DNA of 64,000 bases. It comes from Bacteroidota bacterium (GTDB taxonomy: Bacteria > Bacteroidota > Bacteroidia > Chitinophagales > Saprospiraceae). Location of the stretch: positions 62,001 to 126,000 of the forward strand of contig JAAEZH010000010.1 of the NCBI GenBank assembly GCA_018222965.1, given 5' to 3'. Shown one piece after another: positions 52,979 through 61,806 of this stretch (positions within the stretch are counted from its first letter, which is position 1; each line of letters starts with the position of its first letter). The notes under the pieces are model-generated. The model was not told the origin of the DNA. It saw nothing but the letters and a program-made list of their open reading frames with translations, and searched no databases. The translations under genes and the position numbers were made by a program.

Positions 52979-53857
52979 ATGAAAGCTTATGTTTTTCCAG
53001 GCCAGGCCTCCCAATTTGAGGGCATGGGTAAAGATATGTATGAAGCTTCTTCAAAAGTAAAAGAGCTGTGGGAAAAGGCCAACGAACTGTTGGGTTTTCG
53101 AATCACAGATATCATGTTTGAAGGATCTTCGGAAGACCTCAAACAGACTCGGGTAACCCAACCGGCTGTATTTTTACATTCGATTGGAAAGGTAATTATG
53201 GCCGGAGATGATTTTCTTCCGGGTGCTGTTGCCGGTCACTCCCTTGGAGAGTTTTCTGCACTCGTTGCTGCCCGTTCTTTGAGTTTTGAGGACGGACTGC
53301 GCCTTGTGAAAGCCAGAGCCGAGGCTATGCAGAAGGCCTGCGAAGCAGAGGAAAGTACGATGGCAGCAATTGTTGGCATGGAAGATGCCCAAATTGAGCA
53401 GATTTGTGCAGATATCGATGAAATTGTCGTTCCCGCTAATTACAACTGCCCGGGGCAACTCGTGATTTCAGGTTCAGTGCCCGGTGTAGAAAAAGCCGTG
53501 GAAAAACTGAAAGAAGCCGGCGCAAAAAGAGCGATTATTATTCCCGTAGGCGGAGCGTTTCACTCTCCATTGATGAAACCGGCCGAAGAAGATTTACGTT
53601 CTGCTATTGAGTCAACTCCCTTTGCCTCACCGATCTGCCCAATCTATCAGAACTTTACGGCTCAGGCTTCAAAGGATCCGGAAACGATTAAGCAAAATCT
53701 TATTAGCCAGTTGACAGGGCCTGTGCGTTGGACACAAACCATGAAGCAAATGATTGAAGATGGGGTAACTGAATTTATTGAGGTTGGCGGAAACGGAAAA
53801 ACTTTGCGAGGGTTTGTGATGCGGTTGGATCGGAGATTCCCTAATTCAGCCCTGTAA
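52979..53857 (+). CDS. fabD: Malonyl-CoA:ACP transacylase FabD
   Basis: 292 residues. FPGQASQFEGMG at 6-17, nucleophile Ser88 in AGHSLGEFSAL, Arg in VKARAEAMQKA, and the catalytic His in GGAFHSPLM. It loads malonate onto acyl-carrier protein for fatty-acid synthesis. Slightly shorter than the E. coli enzyme (309) but with all active-site segments. Last gene of the queD-folE-fabD run. Confidence 0.96.
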   Translation: MKAYVFPGQASQFEGMGKDMYEASSKVKELWEKANELLGFRITDIMFEGSSEDLKQTRVTQPAVFLHSIGKVIMAGDDFLPGAVAGHSLGEFSALVAARSLSFEDGLRLVKARAEAMQKACEAEESTMAAIVGMEDAQIEQICADIDEIVVPANYNCPGQLVISGSVPGVEKAVEKLKEAGAKRAIIIPVGGAFHSPLMKPAEEDLRSAIESTPFASPICPIYQNFTAQASKDPETIKQNLISQLTGPVRWTQTMKQMIEDGVTEFIEVGGNGKTLRGFVMRLDRRFPNSAL

Positions 53858-53890
53858 TTTCCCCGTTGAGCCAATATTGTCGGCTTGTGG

Positions 53891-53922
53891 CTTGAGGGCT
53901 TGACTTTATCCTTGTACATTTG
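53891..53922 (+). promoter_or_regulatory. Likely yqgE promoter with near-leaderless start
   Basis: CTTG 53891-53894, a 20-bp spacer and TACATTTG 53915-53922. The ATG at 53927 lies only 4 bp after the -7 box, so transcription would start at or within the start codon. Confidence 0.55.
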
Positions 53923-53926
53923 AATT

Positions 53927-54475
53927 ATGGACGTTAAGGGTGGAAATGTATTATTGTCTGAACCGTTTATGCTTGATAGCAATTTCAAGCGGGCAGCCAT
54001 CCTTTTGTGTGAACACAATCCGGAGGGCAGCCTTGGTTTCATTATGAACAAACCGCTGAATATGCGGATTGATGATTTGATCGCTGATTTTCCGGAGTTT
54101 GAAGCAGAAGTGTTTTTTGGCGGTCCGGTCCAAACGGATACCATCCATTATGTCCATAATTTAGGTGATTTACTGGATGATTCTGTCCAGGTGTCAAAAG
54201 GAATTTATTGGGGAGGTGATTTTGAGAAATTGAAATTCCTTATATCCAATAAGTTGGTAAAGCCCTACAGCATTCGTTTTTTCGTGGGCTATTCTGGATG
54301 GTCAGAAGGGCAATTAATCGATGAAATGGATTACGGCTCCTGGGTTATGGCAGATATGCATCCCAATTATATTTTTAAATCTAAACCCGCAGAGCTCTGG
54401 AAGCTTATTATGGAAAACAAAGGCAATGCCTACACGGTGATTGCTCAAATGCCTGACGGGATAAACTATAATTAG
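53927..54475 (+). CDS. YqgE/AlgH (UPF0301) family protein
   Basis: 182 residues. Family signatures: GNVLLSEPFMLDSNFKRAAILLCEHNPEGSLGFIMNKP at the start, FFGGPVQTDTIHYVH, and IRFFVGYSGWSEGQLIDEM with SWVMAD. The fold is known but the biochemical role is not settled. Transcribed alone from the promoter just upstream, ended by the terminator at 54506. Confidence 0.93.
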   Translation: MDVKGGNVLLSEPFMLDSNFKRAAILLCEHNPEGSLGFIMNKPLNMRIDDLIADFPEFEAEVFFGGPVQTDTIHYVHNLGDLLDDSVQVSKGIYWGGDFEKLKFLISNKLVKPYSIRFFVGYSGWSEGQLIDEMDYGSWVMADMHPNYIFKSKPAELWKLIMENKGNAYTVIAQMPDGINYN

Positions 54476-54505
54476 AGGATAGAGGATAGAGGATAGAGGA
54501 TAGAG
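54474..54505. repeat. Heptamer tandem repeat AGAGGAT x4
   Basis: Four perfect AGAGGAT units plus AGAG, starting within the yqgE stop codon. A simple-sequence tract that may vary in length. Confidence 0.85.
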
Positions 54506-54543
54506 AAAAAGCGGATCGGGAACTTCCCGATCCGCTTTTTTCT
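54506..54543. terminator. Bidirectional terminator, yqgE / M23 peptidase
   Basis: AAAAAGCGGATCGGGAA-C-TTCCCGATCCGCTTTTTT; long perfect stem with A-run and T-run at the two sides, placed between convergent genes. Confidence 0.92.
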
Positions 54544-54561
54544 TTTAAGTTTTGTTAGTTC

Positions 54562-55899
54562 TTAGCTTTTTTCTTTTTCTGCTTCATCGGTGTCGTGTTC
54601 AACCACAATATGTTTTACCTCAACCGTTTCCAGTTGTTTTAGATATTCATCCCGCACTTCGTAAAACGCTGGCAAAACTTCATCCGGAAGGGGAGCTGGT
54701 GGTGGAAATTCCAATTTCAGGTGATTGACCTGTTTGCCATTTTTCCAGAAACGGAAACAAACGTGCGGGCCGGTTGCAAGACCGGTGGATCCTACATACC
54801 CGATGATTTGTCCTTGTTTTACATGTACACCAGGTGTAACGCCCGGAGCAAACTTTTGCATGTGGAGGTATTGGGTTTCGTAAGTCTTGTCGTGACGAAT
54901 TTTTACATAGTTTCCATTCCCCCGGGTATAAGCTGCCTTACTGACTACACCATCACCGACTGCGAAGATCGGTGTTCCATAAGGGGCCGCATAATCCGTG
55001 CCGAGGTGCGGACGCCGGCGCTTTAAGATAGGGTGGAAACGATTTGGATTAAAGCCGGATGATATACGGGAGTATTTTACAGGGGCCTTGAGGAATCCTT
55101 TATTCATAGGACGGCCTTCCTGGTCGTAATATCCTTCGTGTTCTTCTGAGCCATCATACCAAATGGCGTAATAATTATTGTCGTAGTTGCGGTAATAGGC
55201 AGCATGTACTCTGCCTGCACCTACTTCTTGTCCTTCAATGTAGTTTTGCTCATAAACTACTTTAAATTCATCTCCTTTTTGCAGGTGGTGAAAGTCAATG
55301 GACCATTGCAGGGCATCTTCCATTTTGGAAGCTAATTCAAAGCTGAGGTCATTATCTACCATGGTTTGCCAGAGAGATGATTGGATAGAACCTCCGGCTG
55401 TTTGAATTCGTTTCTCAATTGGTCGTTTTACATGCTCAACCTGTAATTCATTTTTCAGATCGAATACATAATACTCGTAAACGCTCGGCTCATAAATAAA
55501 ATAATCGGCGCGCAGGGAAGTATCTTTCGTCAGGATCATATAGGGTTTCCCGGCTCGAAGATTTCGAATGTCAAATACCTCTTTTGAGTTTTGTGCCAAC
55601 TGATCAACAGCGGCATAATCGACATGATAGCGCCCCAGAATATCGCCCAAAAATTCGTTGGGTTGTATCATGGCCTCAATGCTTACAAATGTATCGAGGG
55701 CAAAGCCATATTTTAGGGTAGGTTCTACAATCGGAAATTCTCCCAGGTCAACTTCCGGAACGGCAGCTGCTAAAGAGGATTGCGCTTTACTTTGTTTGAA
55801 AAAATAGCTGAATGCCACTCCGCAAACGATTGCTGCCAACACCCAAATTCCTGTTTTTAAAATTGGATTGGGTTTAGGTGAGGATTTGGTATTACTCAC
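54562..55899 (-). CDS. M23-family peptidoglycan endopeptidase-like protein, membrane anchored
   Basis: 445 residues from GTG 55899 (SNTKSSPKPNP), preferred because it puts a single TM (about 17-35) near the N-terminus; the frame is open for another 30 codons upstream but offers only TTG starts. The middle holds an OapA/LysM-like region and a beta domain (KGDEFKVVYEQNYIEGQ). The peptidase domain has HLGTDYAAPYGTPIFAVGDGVV, NYVKIRHDKTYETQYLHM and GPHVCFRFWKNGKQV. The last motif normally reads HxH; here the second His, a zinc ligand, is Cys. That may still bind zinc or may make the protein a non-catalytic activator. Likely role in cell-wall remodelling. Confidence 0.85.
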   Translation of the reverse strand: MSNTKSSPKPNPILKTGIWVLAAIVCGVAFSYFFKQSKAQSSLAAAVPEVDLGEFPIVEPTLKYGFALDTFVSIEAMIQPNEFLGDILGRYHVDYAAVDQLAQNSKEVFDIRNLRAGKPYMILTKDTSLRADYFIYEPSVYEYYVFDLKNELQVEHVKRPIEKRIQTAGGSIQSSLWQTMVDNDLSFELASKMEDALQWSIDFHHLQKGDEFKVVYEQNYIEGQEVGAGRVHAAYYRNYDNNYYAIWYDGSEEHEGYYDQEGRPMNKGFLKAPVKYSRISSGFNPNRFHPILKRRRPHLGTDYAAPYGTPIFAVGDGVVSKAAYTRGNGNYVKIRHDKTYETQYLHMQKFAPGVTPGVHVKQGQIIGYVGSTGLATGPHVCFRFWKNGKQVNHLKLEFPPPAPLPDEVLPAFYEVRDEYLKQLETVEVKHIVVEHDTDEAEKEKS

Positions 55900-56034
55900 A
55901 GTATTGTTTTTTGTCAGATTTGTCAACTTATCCGAAAATTTTGATTTTCGGGTTCCTCCTTTTTCTTTCAATGGGATTGAGATTTGCAAATATAGAATCC
56001 AGCAGCGCCTTCACCTAACAGAAAGTGTTAAAAA

Positions 56035-56625
56035 TCAGGCTTTTTTGGTCATTCTGAACAAGAGTTCGTTCCCGGCACGGGGTTTTATGGAGTAGGGACT
56101 GGTTTTCATTTCCAAAATATTAAAAAATGGAGAAAATAATTTTTGATATTCTTCCTGGCTTCCGCCGAATGGAGGGCCGTCTCCGGGAATATCCACACCA
56201 AAGAGTAAACCGCCAATCTGCCCGTCTTCTAATAACAATTCGTGGGCTTTTTTTACATAGCCTGCCCGTTGATCCGGATTTATAGCACAAAAGAAGGTTT
56301 GTTCCAGTATAAAATTAAAGGAGCCATTTAATTCAAAAAAATCACACACCAACAATTGTTGTTCGGGAAATGCAGGCAAGGCTTTCTTTACGGCTTCAAT
56401 AGCTGCTTCAGCCCAATCGCAAACAAAGACGTTTTTGAATCCATTTTCAAACAAATACAAGGCATCATGGGCCAGCCCTGCACCGGGAATTAATATCCGA
56501 TCTTCCGGTTGCATGTGTTCCCGGGCCAGATAGACAAGAGAAGGAGAGGGGGTACCCAGATCCCAGGGGGTATCCGAGTCGAGATACCGTTCATTCCAAT
56601 AGTCGGCATCAAGTTTGTTTGGCAT
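56035..56625 (-). CDS. TPMT-like SAM-dependent thiol methyltransferase
   Basis: 196 residues from ATG 56625; a GTG five codons earlier is possible. N-terminal DADYWNERYLDSDTPWDLGTPSP is the hallmark of the thiopurine S-methyltransferase / thiol methyltransferase family; SAM site ILIPGAGLAHDALYLFENGF, then VCDWAEAAIEA and EQTFFCAINP. Physiological substrates in bacteria include sulfide, thiols or toxic metalloids (family knowledge). It begins inside the 3' end of the upstream CNNM gene, overlapping by 17 nt in another frame. Confidence 0.9.
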   Translation of the reverse strand: MPNKLDADYWNERYLDSDTPWDLGTPSPSLVYLAREHMQPEDRILIPGAGLAHDALYLFENGFKNVFVCDWAEAAIEAVKKALPAFPEQQLLVCDFFELNGSFNFILEQTFFCAINPDQRAGYVKKAHELLLEDGQIGGLLFGVDIPGDGPPFGGSQEEYQKLFSPFFNILEMKTSPYSIKPRAGNELLFRMTKKA

Positions 56626-57745
56626 CGGATATGTTTTCACCAGCTTCGTCAGCCTTTGGTTCTTCCGTGTTTTCTACTTCGCCATCTTCCGGAATGATAC
56701 CAAGCGCTTTGGCTCGTTTTTCCCAGTTTTTCCGGGCGAGTAATTGCATATCATCGATGTTGTCCATTTCGTCGACAATCTCCATGCCAAGCAGGGTTTC
56801 AATAAGATCCTCCATGGTAACTATACCGGCCATCCCTCCAAATTCATCTACAACCAATGCCAACTGTTCGCGTTTTTCCATAAATGCATTAAACAGACGC
56901 GGGAGGAGCAAAGCTTCATTTACAACCAGAACCTCCCGGCGAATATCCAGAAGCTTCGCATCACCTTCTTCCTTTACCAGCTTATCCAGCAATTTATCTT
57001 TTAGAAAAAAGCCGGTAATATGGTCTTTGCTGTCACTGAAAACGGGAATTCTGGAAAAGGGTATACGCTGATGGTTGGTATAAAATTCCTTGATGGTCTG
57101 GTTTTCGTCGGCCGCCAGAACGACGGTACGAGGGGTCATAATATCCTTTGCCCGGATCCGCTCAAAACGAAGCAGGTTTTGAATAATGAGAGATTCCCCT
57201 TCTTCAAAGATACCGGATTCTGCCCCGATTTCTGCCATAGCTGAAAAATCCGATCGCGTGAAAATACTTTTGGATTTGTCTTTTTTTAGTGCCCGGGTAA
57301 TAAACTGGCTTATCCAAACGAGCGGATACAATATAATAATGATTACTCGCAGGGAAATAACCGTAAATTTCATTAGCCGTTGCCAATAGTTGGCTCCCAG
57401 TGTTTTCGGAATGATTTCCGATAATAATAAAATGGCCAGGGTCATGGCTACCGGGACAATTACAGCAGACATGAAAGGATTCGTGTTCTCCCAAATCTTA
57501 ACCGCCTGAGCACCCACCCCTATAGCACCAACTGTGTGTGCAATGGTATTAAGCGTCAGGATTGCTGCCAGCGGACGATCAATGTTATCCTTATAAGACT
57601 TTAGCAGCAAGCCTACAGCTGTACCTTTCTTATAATTTATTTCTACCTGAGAAGGCGGTATACTAAGCAAGACGGCTTCCCAAATCGAACATAAAAAGGA
57701 GAATATGATGGAAACCAGAAAAAAGAGTATCAACAGTCCGTACAT
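56609..57745 (-). CDS. CNNM/hemolysin-C-type membrane protein (DUF21 + CBS pair)
   Basis: 378 residues. DUF21 membrane domain 1-165 with four hydrophobic segments (LLILFFLVSIIFSFLCSIWEAVLLS, LAAILTLNTIAHTVGAIG, LLLSEIIPKTLGANYW, VIIIILYPLVWISQF). A CBS pair follows (IMTPRTVVLAADENQTI, RIPVFSDSKDHITGFFLKD ... LALVVDEFGGMAGIVTMEDLIETLLGMEI). The usual C-terminal CorC_HlyC domain is absent; instead there is a short acidic tail. Family members are implicated in Mg/Co export. The coding end overlaps the TPMT-like start by 17 nt. Confidence 0.9.
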   Translation of the reverse strand: MYGLLILFFLVSIIFSFLCSIWEAVLLSIPPSQVEINYKKGTAVGLLLKSYKDNIDRPLAAILTLNTIAHTVGAIGVGAQAVKIWENTNPFMSAVIVPVAMTLAILLLSEIIPKTLGANYWQRLMKFTVISLRVIIIILYPLVWISQFITRALKKDKSKSIFTRSDFSAMAEIGAESGIFEEGESLIIQNLLRFERIRAKDIMTPRTVVLAADENQTIKEFYTNHQRIPFSRIPVFSDSKDHITGFFLKDKLLDKLVKEEGDAKLLDIRREVLVVNEALLLPRLFNAFMEKREQLALVVDEFGGMAGIVTMEDLIETLLGMEIVDEMDNIDDMQLLARKNWEKRAKALGIIPEDGEVENTEEPKADEAGENISDAKQT

Positions 57746-57863
57746 GCTACAAATATATAGAAGATGTTTAAACTTTCTGATGGAGATTCATTACTTCCGA
57801 ATTTAATCCGCCATTCGGCTTGACCGATCCGGCTGAAAGCCAAAAAGTCAGAGAGGAATTCTT

Positions 57864-57871
57864 TACCTTTG
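57864..57871 (+). promoter_or_regulatory. -7 box upstream of purM
   Basis: TACCTTTG is a perfect TAnnTTTG box 16 bp before the purM ATG. No convincing TTTG -33 partner at the expected distance. Confidence 0.4.
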
Positions 57872-57887
57872 CCGGAAATTTTCACCG

Positions 57888-59066
57888 ATGTCTGACGAAC
57901 AGTATAAGTACAGCCTTCGCGGGGTTTCTGCAACAAAAAGTGAGGTTCACGCAGCTATCAAAGGATTAGATAAAGGCCTGTTTCCACTGGCTTTTTGTAA
58001 AATCCTGCCCGATATAGCTGCCGGAGATGAAAACTGGTGTAACCTGATGCATGCCGATACCGCAGGTACCAAAACCAGTCTTGCTTATATGTATTGGAAG
58101 GAGACAGGCGATTTGAGTGTTTGGGATGGCATTGCACAGGATTCTATCGTCATGAATTTGGACGACATGGCCTGTGTTGGCTGTGTTGATGATATTATGC
58201 TTTCTTCCACCATCGGTCGAAATAAGAATTTGATAACGGGGGAGGTGATTGCAAAGCTTATTCAGGCCACCACAAAATTTGCAGAGAATATGGCCTCCAT
58301 GGGGATGAAATTGCATCTCGCCGGTGGCGAAACGGCTGATGTTGGAGATATTGTACGAACCGTGGATGTAGGCTATACGGCCTTTGCCAGATTGAAACGG
58401 AAAGACCTTATTGTAAATGATATCAAACCGGGAGATGTGATTGTAGGATGGTCTTCCTCCGGAAAAGCCTCTTATGAAGATGCGTATAACGGAGGGATGG
58501 GGTCCAACGGATTAACCTCTGCCCGTCATGATGTTTTATCTAAGATTTACCTGGAGAAATATCCGGACTCCTGCGATCCGAATACACCCGAAGAGGTTTT
58601 ATATACCGGAACTAAAAAACTCACAGACACCCTTACTATCGATGGGGAAGAAATTACGGTTGGCAAACTGATCCTGTCGCCAACACGGACCTATATTCCA
58701 CCGATCCGAAAGCTGCTGGAAGGCGGCCGTGAATCCATTCATGGTATGATCCATTGTACGGGGGGCGGACAGGCTAAAGTGCTGAAGTTTATCGAAAATG
58801 TTCGGGTCGTTAAAAATGATCTGTTTGAGGTGCCACCCTTGTTTAAACTGATTCAGAAAGAATCGGGAACCAACTGGCAGGAAATGTATCAGGTCTTCAA
58901 TATGGGACACCGCCTGGAAGTTTATCTGCCTGAGGCAGAGGCTGCCCGGGCCATTGATGCAGCCAAAGCCTATAACATTGATGCCAAAGTGATAGGATAT
59001 GTCGAGGAAGCGGAGAAACCAGAAGTTAGAATAGAATCCGAATTTGGAACCTTTACCTACAATTAG
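57888..59066 (+). CDS. purM: PurM-type phosphoribosylformylglycinamidine cyclo-ligase
   Basis: 392 residues, the longer form usual in Bacteroidota. AIR-synthase features: HADTAGTKTSLAYMYWKE, DSIVMNLDDMACVGCVDDIMLSSTIGRNK, LHLAGGETADVGDIVRTVDVG, and the C-terminal domain with GDVIVGWSSSGKASYEDAYNGGMGSNGLT and HCTGGGQAKVLKF. It closes the imidazole ring of AIR in purine synthesis. PurB follows 45 bp downstream on the same strand, supporting a purine role. Confidence 0.92.
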   Translation: MSDEQYKYSLRGVSATKSEVHAAIKGLDKGLFPLAFCKILPDIAAGDENWCNLMHADTAGTKTSLAYMYWKETGDLSVWDGIAQDSIVMNLDDMACVGCVDDIMLSSTIGRNKNLITGEVIAKLIQATTKFAENMASMGMKLHLAGGETADVGDIVRTVDVGYTAFARLKRKDLIVNDIKPGDVIVGWSSSGKASYEDAYNGGMGSNGLTSARHDVLSKIYLEKYPDSCDPNTPEEVLYTGTKKLTDTLTIDGEEITVGKLILSPTRTYIPPIRKLLEGGRESIHGMIHCTGGGQAKVLKFIENVRVVKNDLFEVPPLFKLIQKESGTNWQEMYQVFNMGHRLEVYLPEAEAARAIDAAKAYNIDAKVIGYVEEAEKPEVRIESEFGTFTYN

Positions 59067-59111
59067 TGTTTCAAAGCTATTCCTCCTGACCAGTACACAC
59101 AAAAAAATTAC

Positions 59112-60446
59112 ATGCTTAAAGCTATCTCACCTATCGATGGCCGCTATGCCGCTAAAACGGCTGAATTGGCTCCCTTTTTTTCAGAATTCGCGCTTATCCG
59201 CTATCGGGTATTCATAGAAGTTCAATATTTCCGGGCTTTATGTGAATTGCCGTTGCCCCAACTCAAAGACGTACCAAATTCTGCGCTCAATGAATTGGAG
59301 CGGGTTATAAATCAATTTACGGAGGAAGACGCTCAATCCATTAAGGATATTGAGAAAACCACAAACCACGATGTAAAGGCGGTGGAGTATTTTCTCAAAA
59401 AACACTTTGATCGACTCGGATTGGAGCCATACAAGGAATTTGTCCACTTTGGATTGACTTCTCAGGATATTAATAATACGGCCACTCCATTAATGCTAAA
59501 ACACGGTTTGGAGCAGGTGTGTATCCCGGCCCTGGAAGACGTGATGGGAGATCTTAGATCCCTGGCCGAAGAATGGAAGGATCAGCCAATGCTCGCCCGA
59601 ACACATGGCCAACCGGCCTCACCTACATTGCTTGGAAAGGAAATAATGGTGTTTATTGTCCGACTGGAGGAACAACTAAAGCAACTGCAGCAAATCAGCC
59701 ACCGTGCAAAATTTGGCGGAGCAACCGGCAATATGAATGCCCACTATGTGGCTTATCCCGATAATGACTGGCACGGTTTTGCCAAATCCTTTGTAACAGG
59801 CTATTTGGGATTAGAGCGTAGTTTTCCAACCACACAGATCGAACATTACGACAATTTGGCGGCTGTTTTTCATGCGCTTTCGCGAATAAACACCATTCTT
59901 TTGGATCTCTGCCGGGATGTTTGGACCTATATATCCATGGACTATTTCAAGCAGAAAACGGTCAAGGGTGAAATTGGGTCGAGTGCCATGCCACATAAGG
60001 TAAACCCTATTGACTTCGAGAATGCAGAAGGGAATTTAGGTATAGCCAATGCCATTTATGAACATCTGGCAGCCAAATTACCTGTTTCCCGTCTCCAGCG
60101 CGATCTGACAGACAGTACGGTATCGCGAAATATCGGAGTGCCTGTAGGTCATAGCCTGATTGCTTACAAAGCGGTACGGAAAGGTTTGTCGAAACTCTTG
60201 TTGAATGCCGATAAGCTGAATGCTGACCTGGAGGCAAATTGGGCCGTGGTGGCAGAAGCTATTCAAAACATTTTGCGCCGGGAAGGGTATCCAAATCCGT
60301 ATGAGGCCCTGTTGGAACTTACCCGGGGAAAGGATGGAATCAATCAGAGAAGTATCCACAATTTTATCAATGGCCTAAAGGTCAGCGATGGTGTTAAACA
60401 AGAATTACACTCCCTGACACCTGCTAATTACGTGGGCCGGTATTGA
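59112..60446 (+). CDS. purB: Adenylosuccinate lyase PurB
   Basis: 444 residues. Fumarase/aspartase superfamily: ISPIDGRYAAKTAELAPFFSEFALIRYR start, KTTNHDVKAVEYF, the general-acid region MLARTHGQPASPTLLGKE with His, and the flexible signature loop GSSAMPHKVNPIDFENAEGN. It cleaves SAICAR and adenylosuccinate in purine biosynthesis. Similar in length to the E. coli type. Its last 23 bp overlap the 3' end of the convergent T9SS gene. Confidence 0.96.
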   Translation: MLKAISPIDGRYAAKTAELAPFFSEFALIRYRVFIEVQYFRALCELPLPQLKDVPNSALNELERVINQFTEEDAQSIKDIEKTTNHDVKAVEYFLKKHFDRLGLEPYKEFVHFGLTSQDINNTATPLMLKHGLEQVCIPALEDVMGDLRSLAEEWKDQPMLARTHGQPASPTLLGKEIMVFIVRLEEQLKQLQQISHRAKFGGATGNMNAHYVAYPDNDWHGFAKSFVTGYLGLERSFPTTQIEHYDNLAAVFHALSRINTILLDLCRDVWTYISMDYFKQKTVKGEIGSSAMPHKVNPIDFENAEGNLGIANAIYEHLAAKLPVSRLQRDLTDSTVSRNIGVPVGHSLIAYKAVRKGLSKLLLNADKLNADLEANWAVVAEAIQNILRREGYPNPYEALLELTRGKDGINQRSIHNFINGLKVSDGVKQELHSLTPANYVGRY

Positions 60447-61659
60447 TCCATTTTAGGACTTCCCTGCGTTCCTCATTTTTCAGAATGACCAGATACATGG
60501 ATGGTGGCAGGTAGGTGTTTAAACACTTTTCCTCCAACCCTTCTTGTTCGAATACAAGTCTTCCGTTTAGATCATATATTTTTAATTGGGTTTGCTTAGC
60601 TATTGATTGGCCTTCGACAGTTTCAATACAAAGCTGCTGTGATCCGGGATTCGGCGAAAGCCGGAATAAAGCTTCAGCGTAAATTTGCTTTGTAGATACA
60701 AGACCATCGGTCCATTGGCCTACCTCAAATTTCAATAGCTTCTGCGGATAGGAAAGGAAGTTTTCACTGCTGATAAATCCGCTTCCCGCTCTGGTGAAAA
60801 CCAAGCCCTCCGGCTGACTATTCTCGCTGGCGAATCCAAGATTGATCCTTCGTTTATTGCCATTGAGTAATTTGTGTCCGGCGTAATCAAACAACAGCCA
60901 CATGGCGGCATTCCCGGTAACGGGGTTCCAACCCAACAATAAAATCTCGCCTGTTTCAGATTTGTCTGCAGCCGTAATCAATAAATTGGCGTCAAGAGAA
61001 TCGCGCAACCAGGCTGTTTGTTCCCCTGGCTCAGCTGCCAGCACATAATGTTTGGTTTTGTAATCCAGCCAGTGTTTGGTAAACAAATGCAGGCTGTCAT
61101 TGTGAAACAATACGGCTTCACAATCGAAATTCGTGGCAAAAGGCGCACTGCTAAAGTCGGTCTGGTCTTCATACGAAAACTGAATGGCATCTGCATTGGC
61201 AATACTGCCCGACATATCGGATTGTAAGATGCGGTAGATGACCAAATCCTGGCGGTTGCCTGAATTATTCCCAAAGTCTGCTATATAAATATAGATTTGA
61301 TCCTGGGCCAGATCCTCCCAGTCAATATTAATGGCAGTGGCGATATTCAGGTCCTGAAGAATATTGCCATTGAGGCTGTCGATTCGGTATAGCTCGTCTT
61401 CATTGCCGCCGTCGTTGTGGGTCCACAGTTTTCCATCAATAAAAGCTAAACCGGAGGATTCTATCAATTCAGGAGGAAGAGTGGTCACCTGCTCAAGGGC
61501 TAAACTGGTAGGTGGGTATTCACAGCTCCCATCGTTTTCTGTTGCATCCGGGTCATAATTGACAGCTTCGGGGTCTGTACAGCCGGACTGGCCGTATAAG
61601 TCACTGAAAGTCAGAAAGGTAATAGCTCCTATAGAAAATATCAGCCAGGGTTTTCTCAT
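60424..61659 (-). CDS. Secreted propeller-like protein with T9SS sorting domain
   Basis: 411 residues from ATG 61659 (RKPWLIFSIGAITFLTFSDLYGQ signal); an ATG six codons upstream is also usable, while a longer frame is not plausible. Right after cleavage comes GCTDPEAVNYDPDATENDGSC, a calcium-loop motif frequent in T9SS proteins. The middle 60-330 has repeated strands of a beta-propeller-like fold (GLAFIDGKLWTHNDGGNEDELYRID, IYIADFGNNSGNRQDLVIYRI, EAVLFHNDSLHLFTKHW). The C-terminal sorting domain begins LFRLSPNPGSQQLCIE. Catalysis not recognised. The 13-mer repeat lies at 60650-60662, encoding part of RLSPN at the domain start. Confidence 0.85.
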   Translation of the reverse strand: MRKPWLIFSIGAITFLTFSDLYGQSGCTDPEAVNYDPDATENDGSCEYPPTSLALEQVTTLPPELIESSGLAFIDGKLWTHNDGGNEDELYRIDSLNGNILQDLNIATAINIDWEDLAQDQIYIYIADFGNNSGNRQDLVIYRILQSDMSGSIANADAIQFSYEDQTDFSSAPFATNFDCEAVLFHNDSLHLFTKHWLDYKTKHYVLAAEPGEQTAWLRDSLDANLLITAADKSETGEILLLGWNPVTGNAAMWLLFDYAGHKLLNGNKRRINLGFASENSQPEGLVFTRAGSGFISSENFLSYPQKLLKFEVGQWTDGLVSTKQIYAEALFRLSPNPGSQQLCIETVEGQSIAKQTQLKIYDLNGRLVFEQEGLEEKCLNTYLPPSMYLVILKNEERREVLKWINTGPRN

Positions 61660-61806
61660 TGAAATACTTTGTCGCATGTCAGCTATGGATGTAATTGTGC
61701 GCTTAATGTAATTCAATTTTTTTATTTTGCCGACCGTGCCAAATCCCTTTGAAATACAGGCGTCAAATATCGCTTCAAAGGATGAAAAAAGGTATAGCGA
61801 CATATA

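Noticed and set aside
52357-53857. folE-fabD as part of a secondary-metabolite cluster
   Set aside because: Both are standard housekeeping enzymes, with no ketosynthase or tailoring genes nearby.
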